From: Liolophura sinensis
Taxonomy: Eukaryota > Mollusca > Polyplacophora > Chitonida > Chitonidae
NCBI RefSeq assembly: GCF_032854445.1
Contig: NC_088305.1
Span: 32,391,645 to 32,455,644 of the forward strand
Length of the DNA: 64,000 bases
Direction: 5' to 3'
Below the pieces are notes generated by a model. It saw only the letters and a list, made by a program, of their open reading frames with translations, searched no databases and was not told the DNA's origin. How positions within the stretch are numbered: the first letter of the stretch is position 1; each line of letters begins with the position of its first letter. Of this stretch, positions 45,561 through 56,523 are shown piece by piece. The position numbers and the translations under genes were made by a program.

Positions 45561-45656
45561 CATCACTCAGACGATCGCTCCATCACAGCATCGCAGCCTT
45601 CACTTTACAGCTCAACAACAGTTCCCCTACACCACTGATATACAAACAAAAGAGTT

Positions 45657-45920
45657 ATGGAAACTTTGGCAACTTCTGTTTACTTTGCCTCTGGCAATTG
45701 CTGTGGCCACACCCCCTGCTATTCATCATCCAATCAAAGCCATGCACCTTCAGCCTCACAAGAACAACAGAGACGTGAAAACAAACTGGTCGAAAGAAAC
45801 AAATTAAACATCCACTTTTTTCTTAATTCTGCCAGGAACTTTTTTCTTCATTTATTTCATGTACCATGGGAAAATTCGATCTCTGAAGATAGCATCAGCA
45901 CAATGGCATCCAATTATTAA
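45657..45920 (+). CDS. Candidate small gene, 87 codons, unrecognised
   Basis: Hypothetical. It opens at the first ATG after the promoter-like block (G at -3 and G at +4, a strong context) and ends at a TAA at 45918-45920. The N-terminal part is Ser/Cys/Gln-rich (FASGNCCGHTPCYSSSNQS). The centre is polar and basic (EQQRRENKLVERNKL) and the rest is Phe-rich and hydrophobic (FFLNSARNFFLHLFHVPW). The central part faintly recalls the basic end of bHLH repressors, but the key arginines are missing, so I do not assign it. A TTTTTTCTTAATTCTGCCAG stretch inside could instead be a splice acceptor, which would change the gene model. AATAAA-like sequence follows at about 45983. It could be chance. Confidence 0.28.
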   Translation: METLATSVYFASGNCCGHTPCYSSSNQSHAPSASQEQQRRENKLVERNKLNIHFFLNSARNFFLHLFHVPWENSISEDSISTMASNY

Positions 45921-46018
45921 GACATTATTTGAAAAGAAACCTTTCTAAATCGGTCTGCGTAGGTGGTTGATGAATTATGCCTAAATAAATATCTGGGTGG
46001 ATGGTTAAAGTCTAGTAT

Positions 46019-46107
46019 CACGTACCACATCACGTATCACATGACATACCATATCGCGTACCACATTCCGTATCACATCACGTACCATATCGCGTACCAC
46101 ATCACGG
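46019..46107. repeat. Tandem repeat, 12-bp period, 7.5 copies
   Basis: Units vary around CACGTACCACAT (CACGTATCACAT, GACATACCATAT, CGCGTACCACAT). They give a YHITYHIAYHI-like peptide in the plus-strand open frame at 45963-46178, which is a repeat artefact. Confidence 0.93.
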
Positions 46108-46819
46108 TGCATGCAGGTGAATGGAATCAAAGCCAACAAATTTCCACACTACACGAATATAAACAGTGGATAACTTAATTATCATTTACACAACAGTTTC
46201 ACACGATTCAAATCTTGCATTTAATGAATTTTTTTTAAAATAACACAAATTAGGTTATCAAATGAAATTCACCTGGGCGATTGGTTTTTATCCACTATCG
46301 ACCTAGAATGGTGAAACATTGTCCTGGCATTGTCCAAGGACGTAAAATAAGAATTTGAGGACTGTTCTTTTTTAACAGAATTACGTGATGTCAGGGTAAA
46401 CTGGTACACAAGCTTGTACATTGTACATGTGAAAACCTCGGATATGTTCACGTTGGCGAGTTCTTCCAACTCATTGTCAGATCACAAATAGTACTTCGTC
46501 AGTTTTTTTTACAACTCTGAGATAGGTCTTTGATACAGACTAATTGCCACGGTTCTGTCTCGACTGATTAATTAAAATCGGGAACACGAAACCGGAAGAA
46601 TATAAACTAACGAGAAATGATTTAACAAAAATAACAGATCAACCGTTAGCGTCATAATGCGAGAGAGGAACACGTTGGCTGCCTAAGGTGCCTCTTGGTT
46701 TGATGTCTCACAGCGTACTGCTAAATATCGTCCCACTTTTTCCTGTTGTAGAATCGCACGTCCCTTTCAACCAGGCATTGCTAAATCGTGCAGTTAGAAT
46801 CACATATCCATGTAGTCAG
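46108..46819. other. Non-coding sequence, no gene seen
   Basis: Unique A+T-rich sequence with poly-T stretches near 46229-46237 and 46504-46510. Confidence 0.5.
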
Positions 46820-46935
46820 TTAGATTTATTTATTTATTTATTTATTGGATTGGTGTTTTACACTCATGAATGTTTCGCTTATATGACGGCAACCAGCACT
46901 ATGGTGGGAGGAAACCCACGAGCATTCGCACGTGA
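46820..46935 (-). mobile_element. SINE-A, 3' part
   Basis: An (ATTT)n tail, GATTGGTGTTTTACACTC, ATGAATGTTTCGCTTATATG, CCAGCACTATGGTGGGAGG and AAACCCACGAGCATTCGCA match the 3' half of SINE-A on the minus strand. The head is missing where the R2 copy starts nearby. Confidence 0.8.
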
Positions 46936-46969
46936 CGTACTAAGTTTTATGTCGATAATAGCTGGACTT

Positions 46970-47135
46970 GAGTCATGGTGTTGCCGGTTGCTAGTATTTA
47001 AGCATATACATGGACAATTAAAATAAATTCTCATGTAACTGAGGCAAATGGATAAGAGGCTGAATTTCACCGGTGACGTATGACCATTTGCCAGCTATCA
47101 CACTGTCGTCGTTGGTCTGGTTTTACTGTCTATGC
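46970..47135 (+). repeat. Dispersed repeat R2, partial copy
   Basis: GTCATGGTGTTG, TAGTATTTAAGCATATACAT, AATTCTCATGTAACTGAGG, AGGCTGAATTTCACCGGTGA and CAGCTATCACACTGTCGTCG match other R2 copies in order. Confidence 0.72.
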
Positions 47136-48053
47136 AGTGGTCTGTAATATTTATACTACTGGCACCGAAGAAAGTTTCGCTAATCTCAGTCAGTCAAACT
47201 TTACCCATAAGTCTAATCATTTGGTTGCAAATGTTTGTTTGTCAGCTCATCGCATCGCACATTAGAGTTTCATTAAACATAAATAATTATGAATGAAGAG
47301 AACAGCTGAAAAACGGCCCTCGGTAAACCGGTGGCCCACGCCTTCGGCACGCGACTCCGCGATCTGGGTGGAGCGAGATCAATGTGAAGCCCTTGCTGCG
47401 TGCGGAGTGGCGATTACACAGGCTTACTGCCCGCTCGTGTGCGCAGTTTGGACCACGTGGTTGGAAGAGTTAATATGATCATCTATGATCACAACACAGC
47501 TATGTAAGCCTGGGCTTTCTGAAGAAGAAAAACACTGTGCTTAGCAGTGCAGAATTTCTTCCTCAACTGGCTGTCATCTCTGGATCCCAGAGCGCTGTTA
47601 GACAGTTACTCTCATCTTTTGTAACATATTGGCTACTCTGTTTTGCTTCAGTGTTGTTTATCTTCTCCAGTTACGTAGACGGAGAACTCGATCTCTAGTG
47701 CGCTCATATCTGGCGACCGGAACGACAGTATCTCAGGACGACATCTCCTACAAGCACATATATATGCAAACTGTCATTACAGCGTTCCAATATTGCGCAC
47801 ATGCTTCGGGGTGCTCATGGAAATGTTCTGTCTATCGACACGCCATAGGTTACATATACCACAAATGCTCGCTTTCTTTCACCAATTATCACGCATTGAC
47901 ACACGTGTTAATAGTTTTATCAGGTGTCTATGTTATGTATAGCTGAATGGATATGTGGCTTGCGCATGCGCACTTTCTTGGTCTCATGTAGTGTATACCA
48001 CATAGTACCTTCTACCATAGGAGAGTTCCCAGGTCACACAGGTAAAAACAATT
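47136..48053. other. Non-coding sequence, no clear gene
   Basis: A locally G+C-rich part at 47293-47478 carries a 61-codon plus-strand frame (CEALAACGVAITQAYC-like) with no recognised family. I leave it uncalled. Confidence 0.45.
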
Positions 48054-48335
48054 CCCACTGTACCGTGAGACCTGTCAGAAATCTTAGGCAGATATTTTTC
48101 ACTTATACCTACTGTAACATGGTCCTCTGAAAAAGAATTGACAAACATTATTTGGAGCAGACGAACTATGGGCACAATTGAGGATCACAGTTTTTGTGAA
48201 CATACATTTAGTAAATTCCTGAAGGAAAGACGTTCCTCATGTGTGCCTCCAGAACACTGCGAGACAGGTGAGCAGTAAATTAATGTCAAGAAAAGTTGCC
48301 TAACATTTTGGACAAAAGTAAGGCTATTTTACCTT
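48054..48335. mobile_element. R4, possible MITE with imperfect inverted ends
   Basis: The left end (48054-48090: CCACTGTACCGTGAGACCTG, then AAATCTTAGGCA) and the right end (48295-48335: GTTGCCTAACATTTTGGAC) are imperfect inverted repeats. Both match the ends of the 61391-61535 element. The interior is unrelated between the two copies. The class is inferred from structure only. Confidence 0.4.
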
Positions 48336-48560
48336 TCCCAGCAAAAGAGTTCAGCCTCAAAACACCCCTGTGGTGCTTGAAGAAAAGCTTGAGAAATATC
48401 AGCAGGCAGCGAAAGAGGGACACCTAGTGATATGTACCACGGTGTACTCCCACAAAACTGTCAGGGGACTGCAAGAGGCTTATAGCAGTTCCCCATTTAT
48501 GTCAATCTTGGACCGGACAACAAGGTCATGTCTTTATCCTCATAGTGAAGCTTTTAGAGG
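48336..48560. other. Non-coding sequence, no gene seen
   Basis: Short unique interval. A 65-codon plus-strand frame (48370-48567) is unrecognised. Confidence 0.4.
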
Positions 48561-48571
48561 TGATTGATTGG

Positions 48572-48609
<38 letters not shown>

Positions 48610-48610
48610 A
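48561..48610. repeat. (GATT)n microsatellite, about 12 copies
   Basis: TGATTGATTGGTTGATTGAT, continuing as uninterrupted GATT units to 48610. Confidence 0.97.
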
Positions 48611-48639
48611 GAAAGAGGTCAAGAATGTCCCTTTGCATA

Positions 48640-48856
48640 CCAAAGCCGACTAGTTTTATGGGTGGAAGAAACCGGATTAAACAGCATAAACCTGTGGCGG
48701 GTTACTGTTGGGCTGTCCAAATGCGACCTGCAAATTTCCACGTTATGGTGATAAAGGACTAGCGAACTTACAAGGGCCCTGCAAGCAAAATGACTGCTCA
48801 TTACCACGAAATCTCTACGAGCGGCGTGAGTTGAGAGATCAACAAATTTTCTGACC
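48640..48856 (+). mobile_element. SINE-C related fragment
   Basis: AGTTTTATGGGTGGAAGAAACC and GGCGGGTTACTG... match the SINE-C body (TTTTATGGGTGAAGAAACC at 32025-32050, minus). The head and the 3' end are not recognisable. Confidence 0.5.
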
Positions 48857-48932
48857 AAAGCAGGCAATACATAACCTGGTCATATACTCACTAAGCAGGC
48901 AATACATAATTTGGTCAATAACTCACTAAGCA
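48857..48932. repeat. 35-bp direct duplication, 2 copies
   Basis: GCAGGCAATACATAA..TGGTC followed by A.ACTCACTAA starts at 48860 and 48895. Confidence 0.92.
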
Positions 48933-49510
48933 ACATCCTTCGACCTAACAGACAGACTGCTCAATACTTCAATTCAACATGTGATTTGTAAAGACATGAA
49001 GAATTATTACAATTTAATGTTTTTTGTTTTTTTAAATGGCGATGGCGTCACAGTAATGACGATAAGAGCCATCCAAACGGTTTTATATTTCCTAATGAAA
49101 GACGATACACCTAGTAATGGAGGTCTGGTAAAAGCATGAGCAGCTACAACTAGAGACTAGTCAAGCTTGGTGGCTTTTTGGTTTGCCGTTATCCACGTCA
49201 CAACTTTCGTTCAATGAGTTATTCACGAATGGAGCAGGCAGGGGATATACCTGACAGACGGTGTTACATTGATAGGGCTCATTGTAATAAACTGCTCCAA
49301 CGTAGATGTAAGGTCGTGAAACATTTCCCCTCCGATACGTACGATATGTCAACACATTTGATGGACACATGACATACAGCTGAAGTGAGTATCACATACG
49401 ACATGATCAGGCTATAACCTAAAGCGTGATGTCTGTGTTGACTTTGCATCACAAAGAATCACATATCCAAAGTGCCATCTGACTTACTTCTGTATCATAT
49501 GGAAAAAAGT
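48933..49510. other. Non-coding sequence, no gene seen
   Basis: Unique sequence between the 35-bp duplication and the 38-bp array. Confidence 0.5.
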
Positions 49511-50432
49511 TTTTCTTCCGACTTGTTTATACATCACCACATTAAACAAGTTTGATGTCCGACATGTCTATACGCCACACTGAACAAGTTAAATATCCGA
49601 CATGTCTTCATATCACATTGTGCAGGTTAAATGTCCGGTATATCTATACATCACAACGAACAAGTTAAATGTTCGACATGTCTATACATCATACTGAAAA
49701 AGTGAAATGTCTGACATGACTGTACGTCACAATGAACAAATTAAATGTCAGACATATCTATACAAGACACTGAACAAGTTTGATGGCCGACATATATCAC
49801 ATTAGCAAGTTAAATATCCGACATGTCTATATGTCAGTCAACAAATTTGATGTCAGACATGTCTATACGTCTCACTGAACAAGTTAAATGTCCGACATGT
49901 CTATACATCACAATGAACAACTTAAATGTCTGACATATCTGTGCATCACAAGGAACGAGTTTGATAGCCGACATGTCTATAGCCCACAAAGAAAAAGTTA
50001 AATGTCTGACGTGTTTATAAGTCACAATGAACAAATTAAATGTCTGACATGTCTATACATCACCTTGAACAAGTAAAATGTCCGATATGTCTATACATCA
50101 CAATGAACATGTTAAATGTCCGACATGTCTACACATGACAATGAGCAAGTTAAATAACCGACATGTCTATACATCACAATCAACAACTTAAATGGCGGAC
50201 ATGTCTATACATAACAAATGAAAAGTTAAATGTCCGATATGTCTATACATCACAAATGGACAAATTAAATGTCCGACATGTCTATACATCACAATGAACA
50301 AGTTAAATATCAGAAATGTCGATACATCACAATCAACAACTTAAATGGCGGACATGTCTATACATGACAATAAACAAATAAAATATCCTACGTGTCTATA
50401 CGTCACAATGAACAAGTTTGATAGTTGACAAA
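49511..50432. repeat. Tandem array, about 38-bp period, about 24 copies
   Basis: Units of TGTCCGACATGTCTATACAT followed by CACAATGAACAAGTTAAA. Unit length varies by a few bases. Diverged forms with TTTGATG instead of TTAAATG recur at irregular intervals. CGACATGTC contains the palindrome GACATGTC, so each unit can form a short hairpin. Confidence 0.95.
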
Positions 50433-53400
50433 CTCGAAATATGACGTGCTTATACATTTTACATAAAATATCTACATATCTGATCTGACACGTCTATAAA
50501 TCATATCCAATAAGATTTTTTATCTCATCCGATGAAACCGTAAATTGATTTTCATTGTACACCAAATCACAGAACGTTACTTTCAAGTGCGTGATATAGG
50601 TTTGAATCTACTGACAGGGAGATGACATTCGCAGTTAAGAAAACACGTCTAACTGATACGCAGAAGCCTGCGATATGAGATAACACAGCCGGTTTACGTA
50701 ACGTGGGTTACGACACAAGCCGGATTACTTCCCTTTGTCCTGTTCATCTAATCCCAACAGGTGACGCTATTGTGTAGTTCTGATCCACCAAAAGGTTACT
50801 TCCCACACCTCAGGCGTGAAACCTTCCGAGCAGAAAAGTACACATGCCAGAAACCAGCTTGATAACTTGTAGACAATGATTAAATTGATTCATGATGTTT
50901 TAAAATCACATTTTCATGTATAAAGAACATCAGCAGTAATAAAACTCTGGTGCCGCTGTGTTTGTATTGATTGACACATGAATTAGGTGTTATACGGTAT
51001 AGGTCGAACACAAGTACCGTGCTAGTCTGTGGGCTGAGATACTATTCACTCCGCAATAAAGACCTAATTTCATTTGTCATCAATTTCTTAATTTTAATCA
51101 GCAGTCGTAATGTTACATTTCCGGATTTTTTTTCATTTTTGTTATTGCTTTGGAGAAAATTCTAAAACGTTAGTTATTGTAAAGGTTTTCACACCAACCC
51201 AACTTTTTTCAAGACCATACCAATAATTTGTGGCGTTAAAATAGAGTGTGCAAAGGAACTAGACATGAAAATTAAATCATGCCTTATAAATTACCTTAAA
51301 ATACAAGCACGAATCCATGCATGTGACATCTAAAATAGTAATTTATCTTGATTGGTGTATAACGAACTATTTGTTTTCTTTTTCTCTTTTTTTCTTTTTT
51401 TTGGATTATTTTTTTAACTAAACGACGGCGGTCTAGTTTCCTGACCTAGAGAAGAAACGAGGGAAGAAACCAGTCAATCACCAATTTCCTCAGCTTATTT
51501 CTTTATTTGGTTTGAGTTAGTGCAGTACCTGTTTAACTTAGTCAGGTTTATGGATGGATGAAAGCGGTGATCGTGAAGTACACGACAAATCTTATGAATT
51601 AAAGTCACAGCCGACACAACGAGACCGGGATTCAAAGATGTAATCTCACTGTCCAAATGTTTGAGAGTCGAAGCAAGACAGCACTTTAACATTTCGGAGC
51701 CAGGCTTTATTGAATTATATAATCATTGACGCAATTCCGCCATCTCATATGTTTACACCACTAGGGTTTCATGTAAAGTACTAATGATCGTACTAACTCA
51801 CTAAAGATGCAAACTAAGTACATTCAAACAATTCGAACTAACATGGCCACGCACTGTGCAAAGCAAAGTAACTTTCCAAGATCGCTGAAAGCAATTAACG
51901 AGATTTGACTTTACATTTTTTCTCGCGTGTCACTTTGAAGACGAAGCGCTTTCATCCACTCAGTAACACAGACATGATTTCAATCAGGCAAATGTATAGA
52001 CTTCAGCGAATATTGTTATTTGAAGTAAGAGTCAATACAGGCATAGCATCCATCTATCAGCTGATAGCTCACCCGTAAGTTAGGGAAGGGTTCTCTTTAC
52101 AACCCTGACCCGCTGGCGTTTGTAATACGAGGACTTAACAAATAGTATATTCGACATGTCTTTCAGCGTATATTTAATATTTTCTGTTTACATTTGAATT
52201 TTACTTCTGCCAAACTAACTAGGTCTAAACGGTAATTACTTTAGATTACTCCAGTACAGCAAACTTACGGAACACATCCCAGATTTTATGTCCGTACAAC
52301 TTAGTGAAAAAAACATGAATGTTAAAGATCCTTATGTCCTTAAACGTTTCCTTTGAGATTTAATCATATTTTTATTAGATTTCTGATTCAAGAATTCGCT
52401 GTCATAAACTGGCTTTGTTAATGCGATCAGTTTCTAAAATCTCAAAAAACAAAGCATCCCATTAGATTTCTCTTCCTTGAGCAAATTAAATGGCTCTCAC
52501 AATACCCTCCTGATTGTATCACTGTTATTTTTATAATTTAATGTTCGTCCTGGGCATGGTCGGTTCTAAGGAAGCGCGTTACTGGTAAAGGCTTGAGTCT
52601 TAGCACATTACCCGCAGCGCTTCCCTTCCAATGTAATAACTATGTGTGTACTGGATAATTCACGACATGACGCTTTATGACTGGTGCTTAACTCCCCTTA
52701 ATCAAAGCCATCAATTAACCATGCCACCTTCTGCGCCGTACAAAAGTCTAGCCACGTTCTCAAGACACCCGCGTGACCACCTTGGCCATTATTAGCTAGG
52801 ATATTTGACGAAAGCGATCAAAATTTGCGTCAGACCGGAAGTTCACCTTCCTCATACTCGTCAGTATTTTCTCACAATGACGTAATCACGACAACTTCTC
52901 ATCACCTTTAGTGCGCCGGTAAAAACTCGATGTGTTAATCTATTGATGTGAATACATCATTTCGGTCACATCATTTCGGTCATATCACGAAACTTTCAGA
53001 CAGTAAACCGCGGTAGAAATATCGGAATGGTCGTGGTGTTGGGAATAGAAACTCCGTGCCACATGCACTAGCCATAACGCCACATTCAGTCATATTTTAC
53101 AATGGGAAACCTTTCTCTCCTAAAGTTGTTGATGCCTATAATCCCTCTAGTCTATTCATTATGTCGTTGTCGCCACGATATGGTTGACATATTGACGAAT
53201 GATTGCCATAAGCACCCATTCATTCACTCATTCATTCATGTATTTGAAAACGAAAATGGGCAAAATGGTAAGGAATTACCCATCCATTTGTAAGAAACTG
53301 AACTCTGGTCAATTCAGCTTGAAGTCACCATTGAGACGGAAAAGTTATCCAGAATAGAAAGCGAACGCACTTGCGTTTCAGCCAATACCATTATGATGTC

Positions 53401-54042
53401 AACGGTACAAGAGAGGTAGTAGATAGCAGTAGAACAGGATTGGTAAGCCCACAGAATTGACCTGCAACCAATTTGACCGAACCGCCTTTCGTGAATTTTG
53501 CACTGGAAAGCATAATTGGGAGCTTCGGTCTTTGTTCATTAAGACTGGCCAGCAAGAGCTCTTAGTGTGCGCTAAATTAGTATACTTATCAAAGTACAAA
53601 GATCACTTTGTTTGGTGTTTGACCGGCAGGCTCTGAAGGCACTTGGGGTTTACATCGTTATTTTGATCCTGAAGAAAAGTGAACGTTTCGAACATCGTGA
53701 CACTTGGTGGAAACCAGCAAAAAATATGTGGAAATCATGATTACTGTGTGAACCTGTGTTGGGAGATACGAAACTGAGAGCCTAACCAAACACGCACTAG
53801 TTCATGTACATGCACTAGTTCCGAGTACAAATTTCATCCGAGGCTGGGTACACGTCACCCGGCCTGTAATTGGATGTATAAGGCCGACTTTATTACCCGA
53901 GAGATGCTCTCCGGAGGGATTAGTTTTTTGTAAAACATCCCGTCCAAGTGATTGTCATTCGTCGAACGTCAAACGAATCACATAAACGCGAACTGATACA
54001 GTTTCAAAGAATATATGTTAATCACTCTGTGAGGCTGCCATC
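50433..54042. other. Long stretch without genes
   Basis: Apparently unique and A+T-rich, with a T-rich tract at 51365-51410. It includes a tiny CATCATTTCGGTCA duplication near 52957-52983. Open frames are below 70 codons and none is recognised. Confidence 0.5.
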
Positions 54043-54195
54043 GAAAAGTATAAAGTACAAAAGCATGGACTACAAACATATAAAGTACAGAAGCATGAAT
54101 TACAAAAGTATAAAGTGCAAAAGCATCAATTACAAAAATATATATTACATAAGCATCGATTACAAAAATATAAAGTACAAAAGCATCGATTGCAA
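54043..54195. repeat. Tandem repeat, 30-bp period, 5 copies
   Basis: Units of AAAAGTATAAAGTACAAAAG then CATCGATTAC, encoding a ten-residue NYKSIKYKSI-like repeat in the plus-strand frame at 53948-54337 and a hydrophobic one on the minus strand. The open frames are a consequence of the period. Confidence 0.93.
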
Positions 54196-54443
54196 TTGTA
54201 TTCAATTTAGCAGAAAACATTTCTTAGCTAAAAAAAAATTGACCAATTTCGCTACAACACGTTTCCTTCTATGTGTCACACGTATTAGTTTCAAATCACG
54301 TGTTAAAAGCAACATGGGCAAATTTCGTGACCAATAAACAATGCTGTGTAATAAAACTAGTGATCTATACGTTGTTACAACGAGCAAAGTTTGATAAACA
54401 CATAATTTATGTATAAACAGCCAATGATATACTTTGGCATGCT

Positions 54444-54665
54444 TTAACACGTAGGATTCTTGCTAAAGCGTGCGGTTATAGCAGAAATAGTTTCTTCACG
54501 GTAACGATGTTTTATTATTCTGCCAAACATTCGGGGGCTGACGCTATATATGGTCTCCCTCAACAGCGGCGATGTGGAATCAAAGCCGAAGTGCCCAAAT
54601 GGGATGATATCTAAGTACCATAATCCATACCATTCCAGCTGGATTTCTTGACGTTCGGAGGGCAT
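54444..54665 (-). CDS. Candidate exon or small ORF, unrecognised
   Basis: Hypothetical. 74 codons including the stop, starting ATGCCCTCCGAACG. Codon choice looks gene-like in the first two thirds (ATC, CAG, CTG, TTC, GGC, GAC-type codons), and the product has an aromatic segment (LEWYGLWYLDIIPFGHFGF). A TAA ends it at 54444. An in-frame TGA lies two codons upstream, so this would be a true start or follow a splice. It lies about 380 bp downstream, on the same strand, of the candidate at 55047-55409, and the two could belong to one transcript. No domain is recognised. Confidence 0.2.
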   Translation of the reverse strand: MPSERQEIQLEWYGLWYLDIIPFGHFGFDSTSPLLRETIYSVSPRMFGRIIKHRYREETISAITARFSKNPTC

Positions 54666-55046
54666 TCGTCAGCCTACCATTTATGGTGGGCCGGAGATCA
54701 ATTTATCTACTTCATCTCTCATTCCAAGAAAACGGGTTTTCAGCAAAGCACTATCGCAAAAAAAGCCATGTCGTTTGTAGATATTCTTTGATAACTTGAC
54801 ATTTAACGTCGTTTAAATGATAAAAAATCTAATGTTTAAATTAATGTTAATAACACTTAATAAGTCAGTTTCCAAATAATCTGCAATCCTATCCGCCAGT
54901 TGTCCCATCGAAAAATAAAATCTTGTTTTTGTGATTTTCTAACGTATATTATGTTTGTTCTTGCGAAGGTTATTAATTAATAACGGTGTTGTGTGATCGG
55001 ACGGTCAGTAGGCTATCAGAGGAGAATGAGGCCGGGGGTGGGGGTG
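54666..55046. other. Interval between the two candidate exons
   Basis: A+T-rich and non-repetitive. On the minus strand there is no AATAAA until about 540 bp past the stop of 55047-55409. Confidence 0.4.
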
Positions 55047-55409
55047 TTAGTCATGGATCTTAATGGAGCCCTGTTGGGACATCATGAGATCGTGAAGTAA
55101 GATAATCCACACCAGGCACATCGTCCCCTGACTGGCCGGATACAGCGTACCATGCGCATAGGTCCAGAAGGTCACCAGGACAGTGACTTCTTCGCGAGAG
55201 GTTACGAGATTATAGCCCTGATACTGCCAGCCACGTGACCCGGTCAGCTGACCTTGGGATGCCAGAATCAGATATCCCAGCTTCCCTTGGGACATTTCAA
55301 GTCGCTGGAACTGCGTGATATGATATGCAAATGCGCTGTCCTGACGGTCGGATCGATTGTATAAGTATACCCTGGTGGACAAACATTTCAGAATTAATGC
55401 CAAAGACAT
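55047..55409 (-). CDS. Candidate coding exon, unrecognised (best coding-like ORF)
   Basis: Hypothetical. An open frame of 120 codons ends in TAA at 55047-55049. A hand count of the 107 codons after a likely splice acceptor gives about 65 with G or C in the third position, above the A+T-rich background. CTG, ATC, ACC and CAG codons are frequent. The acceptor candidate (TTCTGAAATGTTTGTCCACCAG) would start the exon at 55371, making this a terminal exon of 55371-55047. The first 12 codons would then be intron. The product is polar with alternating hydrophobic stretches (KLGYLILASQGQLTGSRGW, VTVLVTFWTYAHGTLYP, CLVWIILLHDLM) and no obvious signal peptide. I cannot name a family. No convincing upstream exon is visible in 55410-56289. 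Confidence 0.35.
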   Translation of the reverse strand: MSLALILKCLSTRVYLYNRSDRQDSAFAYHITQFQRLEMSQGKLGYLILASQGQLTGSRGWQYQGYNLVTSREEVTVLVTFWTYAHGTLYPASQGTMCLVWIILLHDLMMSQQGSIKIHD

Positions 55410-56289
55410 TTTGACGGCTACATCGTAAGGGAAATTAATCAGTTCATATGACTACATATTAACCTACATAGAAAGGCAGCTCCTAGTCTCGTGGGACGTG
55501 TGGCCTCCCCGTGATGTAGGGGGTCAGCACACTAAGACCAGGCTTGACCACTTGATCCGGTCACTCAATGCAAGCCGATTATCTAAGATCAACTTTGGAT
55601 TACAGGCTAAGCTAGGCTTTCCAATGGTACGACCCTCTCGCTGATTGTATATCGAGTCCCATCTACCCTACACATGACAATAATTTTCCATCCCAAATCC
55701 TATGTTCGATGGTCAAGGTACATTAAAGAATTATTTAAGATATGCATGGACTAAGCCGTAAAATCCTTCAACATTTTTCCAGACGCGACAAATAACGAGA
55801 CAGAATTGAATATTGTGTGGTTTTATTGGGGAAAGAATCTGTATCTACACGATAGCTGTTGCATAACGGACATTTCGAACTCTTGCTTCCACATTTGATC
55901 AGGAAAAGGTCCTACACAGTCAATTCTATGTTCCATTTTTTTGTCATTATGCTTTTGAAGTGTAGGAATATGTTAACAATCCGAAACAGTATTAAGTATT
56001 TGAGCTGAAAGGTGAAAACCCTAAGTGATTTTGAAGCTTTTAACATTTCAGTATCAAATTCGAAAACTATATCTTATATTCAACATATCATTTTATGTAA
56101 ATACCATGTGTTAACAACGGAACAAATAACATTATGTCCTGTAATCAGTGAACAGTCAACTAAATACCGAAACAAAAAGCCGAATGTCAATAGCCCGCTG
56201 TGTAAGACCTTCATCTTACATCCATTAAGTCGAGGAAGATATATTTGAATGTAGCTGTATATATAGCTGTTTATAATGTACACCTATGG
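55410..56289. other. Non-coding sequence, no gene seen
   Basis: Unique sequence. Minus-strand frames upstream of the candidate exon are short. A possible donor (TATGTAG followed by GTTAAT) near 55463-55475 is not supported by a clear open frame. Confidence 0.4.
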
Positions 56290-56523
56290 CTGCATAAATC
56301 AGTGCTGGTGGACTAAGCACTGTCGATGCTTATTCTCTATTCTGTATTGTTTTAGTACGATTATTTACTGTCACGACAACTCAGCACTTTGAGTCATTCT
56401 AGACCAGTGATGTTTGCATTGTCTTGTGTAGGGGTTGTAATTTGCTGGTATTTAAGGATCTGCAGGAACAGTTAGAAATAAAACCTGAACTGGTTTAAAT
56501 GGGCATAAGATCACGGCTTCTGA
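56290..56523 (+). repeat. R2, 5' part of a split copy
   Basis: It shares with 29560-29850 the blocks GCTGGTGGACTAAGCA, TGTATTGTTTTAGTACG, ACGACAACTCAGCACTTTG, AGACCAGTGATG, GTAATTTGCTGGTATTTAAG and GAACAGTTAGAAATAAAACC. It is interrupted after CACGGCTTCTGAT. Confidence 0.72.

Noticed and set aside
45657-45920. Reading the 45657 ORF as a bHLH repressor
   Set aside because: Only a short KLVER-like stretch is similar; the DNA-binding arginines and helix-loop-helix pattern are missing.
47293-47478. G+C-rich 61-codon ORF
   Set aside because: No recognisable domain and no start or splice support; left uncalled.
49511-50432. Resemblance to a CRISPR array
   Set aside because: Units are directly tandem without unique spacers, lengths vary, and no cas-like gene is present. 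The setting is eukaryotic.
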